64,000 nt of DNA from Brevibacterium permense (GCF_025506275.1 NZ_QYCP01000081.1:1-64000); one strand, 5' to 3'. Shown: positions 34,385-44,094, counted from the stretch's first letter. A program made the numbers and translations. The notes: generated by a model not told the origin, from the sequence alone.

Positions 34385-35734
34385 TCAGACGTCGCGCAGG
34401 GGTTTATGGAAGGTCTCCTTGGCACAGATGACTGCGCCGAGACAGATTGCGGCCGCAGCCATGAGGTACCACCCGGGGGCAAGATGCGAATTGGTCAGGC
34501 CGATGAGCAGAGTGGCCATAAAAGGTGCGGTGCCGCCGAACAGAGCGTTCGACACGTTGAAGCTCACGGCAAACCCGGTGTACCGGATACTTGTCGGGAA
34601 CATCTCGGCAAGGAAGCTCGGCAGGGTGCCGTCGTTGAGGGTGAGCATGGCTCCGAGTCCGATCTCGACAAGGACGACGAGGGTGAAGCTGCCGGCGTCC
34701 AGCAACATGAAGGCCGGCACCGTGAGGACGATGAAAGTGACTGACGCGATGGTGAGCATCCTCTTGCGACCGAACCGATCCGAGGCCAGGCCGGTGAGCA
34801 GGATGAAACCGATATACGTGACGAGAGCGATGGTGGTGGCGACGAATGATTCAGTAGCCCCATAGCCGAGCTCGGTCGTGAGATAGGTGGGCATATAGGT
34901 CAGGACGACATAGAACCCGACGGCGTTTAGCAGCACGGCGCACATCGAGATGAGCAGAGGCCTCCAGTGGTCCCGGAACATGGCGAAGACCGGAGCTTTG
35001 ATCACTTCATCCTGCTGAGCGAGTTCACGGAATGCCGGCGTGTCCTCGAGCCGGGTCCGGATATAGCGGCCGATCAACCCCATGGGCGCGGCAAGGAAGA
35101 ATGGGAGCCTCCAACCCCAGCTCTCCAACTGTCCATCGCTCAGCGTCGCCGAGAGGACTGCGGCGAGCACCGATCCCAATAGCAATCCGGTGGCGGTGCT
35201 GGCTGGAACGACGGCTGCGTAGAGACCGCGTCGACGTGGTGGAGCGTATTCGACGAGGAACGCCGAGGCTCCAGCGTACTCGCCTGCGGCGGAGAATCCC
35301 TGCACGAGGCGGACGACGAGCAGCAGCACGGGCGCCAGGAATCCAGCCACCGCGAAACTCGGCAGCAGACCGATAGCAAAGGTCGAGATCGACATTATGA
35401 GAATCGAGACGGACAATGCCGAACGTCGTCCGATTTTGTCTCCGATATGACCCCAGATGAAACCGCCGATGGGGCGGACGACGAAGGAGACGGCGAAGAC
35501 CGCAAAGGTGGACAGAAGCGCGAGATTGTCTTCGGACTCAGGGAAGAAGACGATCGCAATGGTCGTCGCAAAATACCCGTAGACACCGTAGTCGAACCAT
35601 TCGACAAAGTTACCGACGAAGCTCGCAGAGACAACGCGCCGCAGCGTCCGCTTCTGCTCGATAGTGGGCTGGGTAGTCGCCGACGCATCTGTTTCCACAG
35701 CGTCATTGTCCTCTGGAGCGAGGTCGGACTTCAT
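34385..35734 (-). CDS. MHS-family MFS transporter, candidate creatine uptake
   Basis: Proton symporter of about 449 residues with twelve predicted helices. It has the MHS start VGNFVEWFDYGVYGYFATTI and the loop GHIGDKIGRRSA. Two ATGs (35746, 35734) are possible; 35734 has GGAGA just upstream. It is the first gene of the unit with creatinase 68 bp downstream, so creatine or creatinine is the likely substrate (inference; MHS members also carry betaine, proline and dicarboxylates). Confidence 0.87.
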   Translation of the reverse strand: MKSDLAPEDNDAVETDASATTQPTIEQKRTLRRVVSASFVGNFVEWFDYGVYGYFATTIAIVFFPESEDNLALLSTFAVFAVSFVVRPIGGFIWGHIGDKIGRRSALSVSILIMSISTFAIGLLPSFAVAGFLAPVLLLVVRLVQGFSAAGEYAGASAFLVEYAPPRRRGLYAAVVPASTATGLLLGSVLAAVLSATLSDGQLESWGWRLPFFLAAPMGLIGRYIRTRLEDTPAFRELAQQDEVIKAPVFAMFRDHWRPLLISMCAVLLNAVGFYVVLTYMPTYLTTELGYGATESFVATTIALVTYIGFILLTGLASDRFGRKRMLTIASVTFIVLTVPAFMLLDAGSFTLVVLVEIGLGAMLTLNDGTLPSFLAEMFPTSIRYTGFAVSFNVSNALFGGTAPFMATLLIGLTNSHLAPGWYLMAAAAICLGAVICAKETFHKPLRDV

Positions 35735-35771
35735 TGTCTTCTCCATCGTTGTGAACGGTGACAACGCGTGT

Positions 35772-35830
35772 GTTGCATTCTTTACAACTGCGTTGCAATA
35801 CAGGCTATTGCGTTCCACTCAACCGGTCAA
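35772..35830 (-). promoter_or_regulatory. Promoter and IclR-type site of the creatinase operon
   Basis: On the - strand TTGACC (complement at 35825-35830) and TAGCCT (complement at 35802-35807) are 17 bp apart. Downstream of the -10, GTTGCATTCTTTACAAC (35772-35788) is an inverted repeat with GTTG/CAAC arms, and TTGCA repeats occur around it. This is a fitting place for the IclR protein of the same operon. Confidence 0.45.
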
Positions 35831-35878
35831 GAGATTTCTGCTCAGAACTGCGCGCAATCAGAAGGCGGAGAGCGAAAT

Positions 35879-35907
35879 GCCCTGCCGGACCGAATGTCCG
35901 ACAGGGC
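35879..35907 (-). terminator. Second hairpin downstream of cytochrome-b-like gene
   Basis: GCCCTGCCGGAC (35879-35890) pairs with GTCCGACAGGGC (35896-35907), one mismatch, 5-nt loop. It backs up the stronger hairpin at 35931-35972. Confidence 0.6.
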
Positions 35908-35930
35908 CTTGGAACTGTACTAACCGACAC

Positions 35931-35972
35931 AGCGAAGCCCCGCACGACTTTTCGATCGTGCGGGGCTTCGCT
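35931..35972 (-). terminator. 17-bp perfect hairpin ending the etf-cytochrome operon
   Basis: AGCGAAGCCCCGCACGA (35931-35947) and TCGTGCGGGGCTTCGCT (35956-35972) are exact complements with an 8-nt loop. It begins 17 bp after the stop codon of the cytochrome-b-like gene on the - strand. Confidence 0.85.
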
Positions 35973-35989
35973 GATGCGGGCGGCGTCGC

Positions 35990-38467
35990 CTACCTGCTCG
36001 AGACGCGTCCAAAGAGATTCGCAATCGGGGCGAGCAGCAGCGGCCTGGCGGCGAACCAACCCGCCACGACCACGACCATCGCGATGAGGAACCAGACGAG
36101 TCCGGCCCAACCGAGCATCTCGGTTCCCGCGAACATATAACCGAGGTTGTGCCGCAGTCCGGTCGTGAACACGAGGAACACGTGGACGAGGATGAAGAAC
36201 ACGAAGAACAGCATCGTCGGGAAGTGGATCGCCCGAGCCAGCGGCGCCGGATAGATCTTGTTCAGCGTCGCAGCGTTCTTCGGCCACCATTCGCTCATCC
36301 GCACACCCGTGATCGCAGCCAATGGGGCGGCGATGAACACGATGATGAAGTACATCAGCTGCTGGAGAGCGTTGTAGTTGACCCACGCATCTTCCATCGG
36401 CCATTCCATCGTTCCGTACTGCAGCGCCGCTGACAGCGCATTGGGGAAGACTTCCCAACTGGTCGGCACGATGCGCGCCCAGTGCCCTGAGACGAAGAGC
36501 AGCACGACGAAGACCACACCATTGGCCAGCCACAGCAGATCGAGGCTCGTGTGCAGCCAGAGGTTGATGCTGATCTTCTTCCCACCCTTCTTCGGGGTGT
36601 AGAACGCCGGAGGCTTCTGCTGGTGACGCACCTGCAGACCCGAGCGGATGATGAGCACCATGAAGAAGATGTTGAGGAAGTGCGTCCACCGCACCCAGCC
36701 CGGGAAACCGGGATCGACGAATTCCGGGATGTGGTATTCGCCAGGGTAGCGCTCGAGGAACTCCGGCACCCCCGGCAGGGTCGTGACACCGCGCGCGGCG
36801 AGGATGAGGACCCCGGCCACGACGATGAGTCCGCCGAGTCCCAGTCCGACGATCTTCGACCACTGTCCCAGCGACTTCGAACCGATCATGACCGGTTTCT
36901 TCTTCGCTGCAGGCTTCGCCGAGGCAGCACTGCCCGAACCCGACGAGGTGGCCTTCGCGGCCGGAGCCGTCTTCACGGCTGGCTTGTCCGCGGTGCGAGC
37001 CCCAGCCTTGTCGTCCGACTTCGCTGCGGGCTTGGCCATCGGTTTGCGCTGGGCAGGCTTGTCCGCGGTCTTCGCCGCAGGCTTCGCCATCGGTTTGCGC
37101 TGCGCGGGCTTCTTCTCGGCTCCGTCGGATTTCTTCTCTGAGGCCGAGGCGGCTCCCGCAGCGGCAGCACCTGCACCGGCGGCGGCTCCCGCGCCTGCGG
37201 CTGCCGCACCGACGCCGCCGATTCCGGTGCGTCGGCCCTGGGGCTTCTTCTCACCTGATTCGTCACCGGCCGCCGGCGTCGAGTCCTGCTTCGCGGATTC
37301 GCCGGACTGTGCGTCCTCGGCCGGCTTGCCTGCCTCGGCAGATGCGGAATCGGTCGACTTAGCGTCTGCGGCCTTCTCTTCAGCCGGAGCCGACGCGGCG
37401 GCCGAGCCTGCGGCGGGTTTGGCAGCGTGTGCGGGAGCAAAGCCTTCCGGCGGCCAGGGGTCTCCCCCGGCGGTGCGGGGCAGTCCGCGGCGCAGCGGCA
37501 CATCGGAGAGTACTCCGGAGCCGGCACCGCTCGCGGCTGCCGCGGCCACACCGGCACCGGCAGCACCTGCGCCGGCTGCCGCAGGAACAGCCGACGAGGA
37601 TTCAGAAGTTGATTCGGCTGACGTTTCAGCCGAAGCGGTTTCGGCAGAATCGGCCTGAGCAGCGGATTCCTTCGCAGTGCTCTCGGCAGGAGCGGAAGCG
37701 GCCGCTGCCGGAGCAGAAGCGCCAGCCGAGCCACCTGCAGCCTTGGCCCCGGCGCGCGCGAAGCCTTCCGGCGGCCAGGGGGCTCCCCCGGCGACACGCG
37801 GCAGACCGCGACGCAGTGGAACCTCGGCGGCAGGAGCCGATTCGGCAGCGGGAGCATCAGCGGCGGCAGGTTCTGCCGCAGCTGACTCATCGTGCGAACC
37901 GGAAGCGGCGACGGCAGCGCCGGCAGCCACTCCGGCACCAGCCGTCGCGGCAGCGGCAACCGGGGCAGCCGTGGACTGTTCGTCCGATTCAGCGGACGCC
38001 GCGTCCTCGGTCGAATCCTCGACAGCGACATCCTCTTCGACTGCAGGCTCTTCCGGAGCCGACGATTCAGCAGACGCAATGGGAGCAGCTGAGGCACCGG
38101 TGGCCTTCACTCCGGCAGGAGCAAGACCTTCCGGCGGCCAAGGCTCTCCACCCTCGACGCGCGGAAGACCACGACGCAGAGGCACCTCGGCCGAAGTAAC
38201 TGCCTCAGCGGGTTCCTCGACCGAATCCTCAACGGGCTCTTCGGCTTCGTCGGAAGCCACGGTCCCCGTCGATTCCTCGGCGTCGGTCACATCGGACTCG
38301 GCCGCCTCGGCGGGGGAACCTTCATCCAGTTCCTCCGTCTCGGCAGTCTCCGGCAGCCATGACGCACCCTCTTCCAAGGGTTCGCCGATGGTGCCCTCCG
38401 GGGGCCAGGGGTCTCCGCCTTCGACCCGGGGCAGACCCGAGCGCAGCGAACTGGAATAGGTTGCCAT
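35990..38467 (-). CDS. Cytochrome-b-like membrane protein with long GLPR-repeat N-terminus
   Basis: 825 residues. The first 525 are low-complexity (Ala, Ser, Glu, Pro, later Lys) and contain four copies of a 15-residue motif, [15 protein letters not shown], at about 11-25, 100-114, 221-235 and 328-342; three are preceded by [19 protein letters not shown] unit is duplicated at 454-466 and 471-483. Residues 535-825 form a membrane domain of the di-heme cytochrome b561/hydrogenase-gamma type: one helix first, then His-bearing helices ([55 protein letters not shown]). The start is 1 bp from the etfA stop, so it belongs to the etfB-etfA operon. It may pass ETF electrons to the quinone pool; that role is inferred. 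Confidence 0.75.
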   Translation of the reverse strand: MATYSSSLRSGLPRVEGGDPWPPEGTIGEPLEEGASWLPETAETEELDEGSPAEAAESDVTDAEESTGTVASDEAEEPVEDSVEEPAEAVTSAEVPLRRGLPRVEGGEPWPPEGLAPAGVKATGASAAPIASAESSAPEEPAVEEDVAVEDSTEDAASAESDEQSTAAPVAAAATAGAGVAAGAAVAASGSHDESAAAEPAAADAPAAESAPAAEVPLRRGLPRVAGGAPWPPEGFARAGAKAAGGSAGASAPAAAASAPAESTAKESAAQADSAETASAETSAESTSESSSAVPAAAGAGAAGAGVAAAAASGAGSGVLSDVPLRRGLPRTAGGDPWPPEGFAPAHAAKPAAGSAAASAPAEEKAADAKSTDSASAEAGKPAEDAQSGESAKQDSTPAAGDESGEKKPQGRRTGIGGVGAAAAGAGAAAGAGAAAAGAASASEKKSDGAEKKPAQRKPMAKPAAKTADKPAQRKPMAKPAAKSDDKAGARTADKPAVKTAPAAKATSSGSGSAASAKPAAKKKPVMIGSKSLGQWSKIVGLGLGGLIVVAGVLILAARGVTTLPGVPEFLERYPGEYHIPEFVDPGFPGWVRWTHFLNIFFMVLIIRSGLQVRHQQKPPAFYTPKKGGKKISINLWLHTSLDLLWLANGVVFVVLLFVSGHWARIVPTSWEVFPNALSAALQYGTMEWPMEDAWVNYNALQQLMYFIIVFIAAPLAAITGVRMSEWWPKNAATLNKIYPAPLARAIHFPTMLFFVFFILVHVFLVFTTGLRHNLGYMFAGTEMLGWAGLVWFLIAMVVVVAGWFAARPLLLAPIANLFGRVSSR

Positions 38468-38468
38468 A

Positions 38469-39446
38469 TCAGGACTTGTTCTCGTTCAGTGATTCGATGG
38501 CCTGGGGAACGACCTTGAACAGGTCGCCGACGACGCCGAAATCGGCGATGTCGAAGATCGGAGCTTCGGCGTCCTTGTTGACCGCGACGATGGTCTTCGA
38601 GGTCTGCATACCGGCTTTGTGCTGGATCGCGCCGGAGATGCCGAGCGCCACATAGAGCTGCGGGGACACCGACACACCGGTCTGGCCGACCTGGTGCGAC
38701 TGGGCGATGTAGCCGGCGTCGACGGCCGCACGGGAGGCACCGACGGCTGCGCCGAGGGTGTCGGCGAATTCGCCGACGAGCTCGAAGGACTCCTCCGAAC
38801 CGACGCCGCGGCCACCGGAGACGACCTTCTGCGCGCCGCGCAGCTCGGGACGCGAGGAAGTTTCGACAACGGCTTCGAATGAGTCGATCGCGGCGGAGCG
38901 CTTACCGGAATCGGCGACCTCGAGGGCCTGCGTGTTCGCGGACTGTGCTTCTGCGCGAGCCTCGATCGAGCCCAGGCGCACGGTCACGATGGGCGCACCG
39001 AAGGTCGGGGCCGAGGAGGCGGTGTAGCCGCCGCCGTAGACGGAGTGATTGGCCACGATGCCCTCGGAGTCGCGTTCGAGTCCGGTGGCGTCCACGGACA
39101 CGGCCGATCCGCTGCGCACGGCGTAGCGACCGGCGATGTCACGACCGTCGAGAGTATTGGGCACGAGAACGGCGTCGGGAGCGGTGAGCTCCGCGGCTGC
39201 GGCCACGGCGTCGACGGCCGCAGTGCCGAGGTTGCCCTCGGTGGCTGCGGCGGTCAGGGTCGCCACGGCGCCGAGTTCGGCGGCCTTCTCGGCAGCGGCG
39301 TCGGCGCTGCCGGCGGCGAGAACGAGGGCGACGGGTGAGCCGATCTCAGCGGCACCGCCGAGCAGTTCGGCGGCCGGCTTCTCCAGCTGGCCTTCGGCAT
39401 CGGCGGTGAGGACGACGAGAATGGAATCCTGCGGGAATTCTGACAT
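38469..39446 (-). CDS. etfA: Electron transfer flavoprotein alpha subunit
   Basis: FAD-holding subunit of ETF, 325 residues. The C-terminal FAD domain is clear: [36 protein letters not shown] and [23 protein letters not shown] collects electrons from acyl-CoA and amine dehydrogenases. It follows etfB by 11 bp and precedes the cytochrome-b-like gene by 1 bp. Confidence 0.96.
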   Translation of the reverse strand: MSEFPQDSILVVLTADAEGQLEKPAAELLGGAAEIGSPVALVLAAGSADAAAEKAAELGAVATLTAAATEGNLGTAAVDAVAAAAELTAPDAVLVPNTLDGRDIAGRYAVRSGSAVSVDATGLERDSEGIVANHSVYGGGYTASSAPTFGAPIVTVRLGSIEARAEAQSANTQALEVADSGKRSAAIDSFEAVVETSSRPELRGAQKVVSGGRGVGSEESFELVGEFADTLGAAVGASRAAVDAGYIAQSHQVGQTGVSVSPQLYVALGISGAIQHKAGMQTSKTIVAVNKDAEAPIFDIADFGVVGDLFKVVPQAIESLNENKS

Positions 39447-39457
39447 GACGATTCTCC

Positions 39458-40234
39458 TTAGGCCAGACGGTTCTTGGTGAGGTATTCGGCGAGTTCGACT
39501 CCGCCATTGCCTTCGTCGACGACCTTCTCGCCGGCTTCGCGCGGCGGCTTCTCAGCGACGGTGACCATGATCGAACGGGCCACGGACTGGTCCTCGGCGT
39601 CGATGTCGAGATCGGACAGGCTGATGACCTCGAAGGGCTTCTTCTTCGCCGCCATGATGCCCTTGAAGTTCGGGAATCGGGCCTCGGGAAGCGCCTCGGT
39701 GATGGAGATGACGGCGGGCAGTTCAGCAGACACCTGCTGCTTGCCGCCTTCGACCGCGCGGGTGCCGGAGACCTTGCCGTCGCCCAGTTCGACGGCCGTC
39801 AGGCCGGTCACGTGCGGGTAGTCGAGGTGCTCGGCGAGCATCGCCGGCATCATGCCGCCGTTGCCGTCGGTGGAGACGTTGCCGGTGACGACGAGGTCGA
39901 ACTCACCGCGGCGCAGAGCGGCGGCGAGCACCTCGGCGGTCAGCCCGAGATCGGCGCCGGCCAGACCTTCGTCGGCCACGTGCACGGCGTTGTCGGCGCC
40001 CATGGCCAGACCCTTGCGGATCGTCGCGGTCGCGGTATCGGGCGCCATCGAGATGACGGTCACCTCGGTGTCGCCGTCGGAGTCCTTCTGCGTCAGGGCG
40101 ACCTCGAGGGCGCGCTCACCGATCTCATCGAGGACGGCTTCCGAGGCGCCGCGATCGGCGAGCCCGGTTTCCAAGTTCAACTTGCGGTCGCCGTACGTAT
40201 CCGGGACCTCTTTGACCAACACCGCGATCTTCAA
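39458..40234 (-). CDS. etfB: Electron transfer flavoprotein beta subunit
   Basis: Partner subunit of ETF, 258 residues, beginning [18 protein letters not shown], with the family motif [20 protein letters not shown]. The start is TTG at 40234, six bases after a strong AAGGAG. First gene of the etfB-etfA-cytochrome unit. Confidence 0.96.
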   Translation of the reverse strand: MKIAVLVKEVPDTYGDRKLNLETGLADRGASEAVLDEIGERALEVALTQKDSDGDTEVTVISMAPDTATATIRKGLAMGADNAVHVADEGLAGADLGLTAEVLAAALRRGEFDLVVTGNVSTDGNGGMMPAMLAEHLDYPHVTGLTAVELGDGKVSGTRAVEGGKQQVSAELPAVISITEALPEARFPNFKGIMAAKKKPFEVISLSDLDIDAEDQSVARSIMVTVAEKPPREAGEKVVDEGNGGVELAEYLTKNRLA

Positions 40235-40652
40235 GGATGACTCCTTAGGTTCGTGAAGCAGTTCCAGCTGCGTGAGACTTTCGTCTCATAATCTACAGGT
40301 GGCTGATTTCCGTCCGTTGACCGGGTCCGGGTTAGAACCGATCATGTCCATCACCCATGGTACGTGGTAGGCACCACAGATATCTCCGTTACTGTACGAA
40401 CGATCGACAGAATTTGTCCAGTGCGTCGGGCTCCGCAAACTCGTGAGCTTCCCTCGCCGAGGCGGTCCCCTGTCGTCGACGACGGGACCTCGACGCGCGG
40501 CCGCTCCCTCACCGAGGCGGGGCCCTAGAATGGGACGCAGACCGACCTTTCCGCCCGGTGGACATCGCCGACTCTCCGAGCGAGTGCATCCGGGCGGGCT
40601 GGACGCAGAGGTCGCAGGCAAAACGCAGACATCAACGGTGAAGGAGCGCCCC
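40235..40652. other. 418-bp divergent intergenic region etfB / Lrp regulator
   Basis: No gene found. It holds the palindrome TGAGAC-TTTC-GTCTCA (40273-40288) about 40 bp before etfB, a GTGGT/ACCAC inverted repeat (about 40366-40379), and two copies of the CRCCGAGGCGG motif (40455-40465 and 40510-40520). The rest shows nothing recognisable. Confidence 0.6.
40273..40288 (-). promoter_or_regulatory. Palindrome in the etfB leader
   Basis: TGAGACTTTCGTCTCA is a 6-bp perfect inverted repeat around a TTTC centre, 39 bp upstream of the etfB TTG start. It could be an operator overlapping the promoter, whose -10 may be in the adjacent ATTATG (on the - strand), or a leader hairpin. Confidence 0.4.
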
Positions 40653-41108
40653 GTGGCATTCGACCTCGACGACATCGACCGCAGCATCATCGCCGCCCTC
40701 GTCGAGGACTCGCGCCTGAGCGTGCGCCAGTTGGCCGAACGCGTCCACATCTCCCGCTCCGCCGCGCATAAGCGCTTCACCACCCTCATCGAATCGGGTG
40801 CGATCAGAAAATTCACCGCCGAGGTGGACCGCGAGGCTCTCGGCATGACCGTGACCGCGGTCGTCGTCGTCAAGATCGGCGAGCGCCCCTGGCCGCAGGT
40901 CCGTGACGACCTGGCAGCCCTTCCGTTCGTGGAGAAGGTCCAAGCCGTCAGCGGGGACATCGACGCCCTGGTGACGGTCAATGCCCCGGATAACACTGCA
41001 CTGTCGCAGGTGATCCTGCGCCGGATCCACGAAGTCCCGGGCGTCGTGTCCTCCCGCTCGCTCCTCATCCTCGATGAGGCCGAGGGCCACCGTCCCGGCG
41101 CAGGCTGA
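40653..41108 (+). CDS. Lrp/AsnC-family regulator
   Basis: A 151-residue regulator: helix-turn-helix (DIDRSIIAALVEDSRLSVRQ, RVHISRSAAHKRFTTLIESG) and a RAM/AsnC ligand domain (VKIGERPWPQVRDDLAALPF). Start is a GTG at 40653, six bases after AAGGAG. It is divergent from etfB. Target unknown; amino-acid catabolism is usual for the family. Confidence 0.88.
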   Translation: MAFDLDDIDRSIIAALVEDSRLSVRQLAERVHISRSAAHKRFTTLIESGAIRKFTAEVDREALGMTVTAVVVVKIGERPWPQVRDDLAALPFVEKVQAVSGDIDALVTVNAPDNTALSQVILRRIHEVPGVVSSRSLLILDEAEGHRPGAG

Positions 41109-41118
41109 GTCGTGTGGC

Positions 41119-42132
41119 TCAGTGCTTCTGGTACTCGGTGATGGCTTTCTCGGCAAGGTCGAGACCATAATCCGCGTCGGAGTATCCGGCGATTGTGGCT
41201 TTGCCGATCGGATAGACGTGTCCGGCCCGGACAGCCGGGAGGTCTTTGAACACGGCAGAGTCCATGAGCGCCCTCGTCAACGAGTCATAGTCGCCGCGCA
41301 GGTCCGAGTTGACGAAGATGATGTCGGCATCGGACAGACTGCGGTCGAGGACTTCCAGCGAGATCTGAGCTTCGGGCTCGACGGTGCCGGACTTATTGCC
41401 TCCCTGTTCGGCCTTCCCGTACTTCTTCACCATGGCGTCCTCGTCGGCTGACCAATCGAACCCGAGCGGGGACAGAATAGTGCCGAGCATGTTCTCACTG
41501 CCCCACAGATATGCCGAGTTGTCCTCGAAGGAGGACACCACTCCGATCGTGGTGCCCCCGGTGACCTCGGAGTGCTTTTCGCCGAGCTGCTTCTGCCGAG
41601 CCGTGAATTCTCTGTCGAGTTCGTCGAGCTGATCGGTCTTGTTGACGGCGTCTGCGACTTCCGCAACACGCTGCTGCCAGTTCGCGCGGTCTCCGCCGCG
41701 CAGGGTGAACTGGTAGACGGGTGCGATCTCCTCAAGCTGCTCGATCATCTCCGGTTCGAAGATGTTCGGGGACAGGATGAGGTCGGGTTCGGCCTCGGCG
41801 AGCTTCTCGAGGTCCGGCTCCTGCTGACTGACTGCAGGGATGCCTTCGAGTTCATCGAGCCACTCCTCGGGCACGGCCGGATCCTGGTACTCGCCCTGCG
41901 CCACGGGAGGCTCGTCAAGATCCATGAGGGTCTCGGTGGCGGCATAGTGCAGTGTCGCGACGGCTTTCGGAGCCGCGGGCACTTCGACCTCCGAGCCGGT
42001 CGCATCGGTGACGGTGCGCGTCTCGGAGGCAGCGCCCGGGTTCGCTTCCTCACTGCCGCCTGCGCATCCGGCGAGGAGGGCGAGGCCGGCGGCTCCGGCG
42101 ATGACAGCCGCGGTCAGGCGCGTCAATGACAT
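41119..42132 (-). CDS. Iron-siderophore ABC transporter substrate-binding lipoprotein
   Basis: A 337-residue secreted binding protein of the FecB/PeriplasmicBP_2 fold. The signal peptide ends in the lipobox LLAGC (Cys23), so it is anchored to the membrane by lipid. Family features include VTDATGSEVEVPAAPKAVAT and DIIFVNSDLRG; the mature part begins with a Ser/Glu-rich linker. It lies 69 bp after the siderophore reductase gene and so falls under the same iron control. No permease or ATPase is in the window. Confidence 0.88.
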   Translation of the reverse strand: MSLTRLTAAVIAGAAGLALLAGCAGGSEEANPGAASETRTVTDATGSEVEVPAAPKAVATLHYAATETLMDLDEPPVAQGEYQDPAVPEEWLDELEGIPAVSQQEPDLEKLAEAEPDLILSPNIFEPEMIEQLEEIAPVYQFTLRGGDRANWQQRVAEVADAVNKTDQLDELDREFTARQKQLGEKHSEVTGGTTIGVVSSFEDNSAYLWGSENMLGTILSPLGFDWSADEDAMVKKYGKAEQGGNKSGTVEPEAQISLEVLDRSLSDADIIFVNSDLRGDYDSLTRALMDSAVFKDLPAVRAGHVYPIGKATIAGYSDADYGLDLAEKAITEYQKH

Positions 42133-42201
42133 ACGTTTGTCCTTATTCTTCTTTGTTCTGTTGAACGTCCGGGTGAGGCGGCCGGGCCCCGGAGAGGCAG
42201 T

Positions 42202-44094
42202 TCAGGAGCGTGCGGCGATCACGGCCGATCGGAACCGGCCGAACCCCCATCCGATGTCTCTCACCTGTACGTGCGCGGCTCCGAGCTTGTGCAGATCGAT
42301 GACGAGCTCGCCGCTGGTCAGCGACGGATTCCCGGTGGTGGCCAGGACCGTGATGAGCTCTTCGGCCTGATGGTCATCGGTCTCGGCATCGTCGGTGAAG
42401 GGTTCGACGATCACCACGGTCCGGCTCGCGGCGAGCATCCGGTCCAACAACGAGGTCACCTCTGTCCGAGATCGCCCCGTCAATCCGGCGATCACGAGGG
42501 TGCAGTCGACGTCCGGCCAGGGTCGTCGACCGGACAGGCCCTGTGCGCCGGGAGTATTGATCGTCCGCCCCGAATGCGAGGCCTTCCTCGTCAGGGCGGC
42601 GGCCGCCTCGGCGTCGACATCACCGACGACGGCGAGGCTCTCGGCCGAGGCCACGGGTTCGAGGTCGAGGATGAGATCGAGGACATACTGCAGGTGGTCG
42701 AGGCTGCGTCGCCGGTGGGCGGAGTCGAGTTCGGGGTCGGCGTCGCGCTGGGCATGCCAGGTGGGAGCCTGAATCGTCGAGGCGCGCGAAGTGCGGGAGG
42801 CGAACCCGCCGCTGAGCACGTCGACGAGGTCGACGAGGGAGAACAGGTCGAGCAGCGCCGGATCGCTCAGGTCGAGCCCGTCGGAGGCACCCTCGCCGGT
42901 GAGAACCGCTCCGGTCGGGGTGTTGCGGTAGATCTCGTCCTCGCGAGATAGGAGCCCGAGGGAGCACATGGCTGTCAGCACCGGCCGCACGCGGTCGGGG
43001 TCGAGGCCGAGTTCGGCCGCGATCGCCTCGGCGGTGGCGATTCCGCCGGCGATGAGGTCGTTGATGCCGAAGGTGACGGCTGTCCGGGTGATGATCGCTG
43101 GGAGCAGTTCGGTCATTTCGTGGACCTGGTGGAGGACCTCGAGAGTTCCGTCCGGTTCGGCGCTGCCCTCGCCGCCGGCTGCTGCAGAAGGGGCCGAATT
43201 ATCGGCCGGGGCGGGTTCGGCCCCAGATCCCTCGAGCGTGGCCTCGGGAGTGGAGGCGACTGCCGCACTTGGCGCGGCGGGACGAGTCGGCATCTTCCGC
43301 CAGTAGCCGACGACCTCGACGTCCTCTTTGGGAAGGCCGATCTCCCGGCGCAGATAGCGGCGGATGGGGGCGATGGTCAGCGTCTCGCCCGCACACCAGG
43401 CGAAAGTGCGGCCTTCAGGCAGGTCGAGATTCTTCACGGCGTCGACCATCAGGCGCGATTCGCCCGGTGCGGTGGATCCGCGGATGAGCCAGTCGATTTC
43501 GACATCGGCTTCGGTGGTGATGTCCTGGATGTCGTCGGAGGTGGGCACTTCGACGATGATGTGACCGCGGGTGCCCGCAGGTGCCTCTTCGAGCCAGCGC
43601 CCGACAGCGGGCAGCGCCGTCTCGTCAGCGACGAGGAGGTGGAAGTCGATGTCGTCGGCCAAGCCGGCGCAGGTCTTCGGTCCGGCGAAGCTGATCCGAT
43701 CACCGACCGCGACGCCGAAAGCCCAGTCAGAGGCCAGTCCGGAGTCATGGCGAACGATGTCGATGCTGAAGGAGTTCGTCTCGTGGTCGACGCTGCGAAC
43801 GGTGTAGTCACGAGCACGGTTGAGCGCTTCGCGGTTCCAGTTGAAGCGGAACTCCTCCTGCTCGCCGATATCGAGGGATGAGCCGTCGGGCGGGGGAATG
43901 ACGAGCTTCACGTGATCGTCGAAACCCTCGGAGCGGAATGCAGGCCGTACGGTCTCGCCGACCCCACCGGCCGCCAATTGATCGCCTGAAACTGTCAGGC
44001 GTCGCATGTTCGGGGTGATGTCGGCGATGCCCGTGACTTCCACCTCGCGCAGGATGATCGGCAGCACCTGCAGAGGCCTGGAAGTGCGCGGCAT
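42202..44094 (-). CDS. Siderophore-interacting reductase fused to methyltransferase-like domain
   Basis: 630 residues. The N-terminal part (about 1-275) is a siderophore-interacting FAD protein: RDYTVRSVDHETNSFSIDIV, DRISFAGPKTCAGL and the C-terminal NAD-side RTFAWCAGETLTIAPIRRYL. It would reduce ferric siderophores in the cytosol. After an Ala/Pro linker (about 275-325) follows a region like plant-type O-methyltransferases: a winged-helix dimerisation part (TAEAIAAELGLDPDRVRPVL) and a Rossmann part whose SAM-binding glycine motif is replaced by LAVVGDVDAEAAAAL. The second domain is probably not an active methyltransferase. The ATG at 44094 follows GGAGC. A DtxR-type box lies upstream. Confidence 0.82.
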   Translation of the reverse strand: MPRTSRPLQVLPIILREVEVTGIADITPNMRRLTVSGDQLAAGGVGETVRPAFRSEGFDDHVKLVIPPPDGSSLDIGEQEEFRFNWNREALNRARDYTVRSVDHETNSFSIDIVRHDSGLASDWAFGVAVGDRISFAGPKTCAGLADDIDFHLLVADETALPAVGRWLEEAPAGTRGHIIVEVPTSDDIQDITTEADVEIDWLIRGSTAPGESRLMVDAVKNLDLPEGRTFAWCAGETLTIAPIRRYLRREIGLPKEDVEVVGYWRKMPTRPAAPSAAVASTPEATLEGSGAEPAPADNSAPSAAAGGEGSAEPDGTLEVLHQVHEMTELLPAIITRTAVTFGINDLIAGGIATAEAIAAELGLDPDRVRPVLTAMCSLGLLSREDEIYRNTPTGAVLTGEGASDGLDLSDPALLDLFSLVDLVDVLSGGFASRTSRASTIQAPTWHAQRDADPELDSAHRRRSLDHLQYVLDLILDLEPVASAESLAVVGDVDAEAAAALTRKASHSGRTINTPGAQGLSGRRPWPDVDCTLVIAGLTGRSRTEVTSLLDRMLAASRTVVIVEPFTDDAETDDHQAEELITVLATTGNPSLTSGELVIDLHKLGAAHVQVRDIGWGFGRFRSAVIAARS

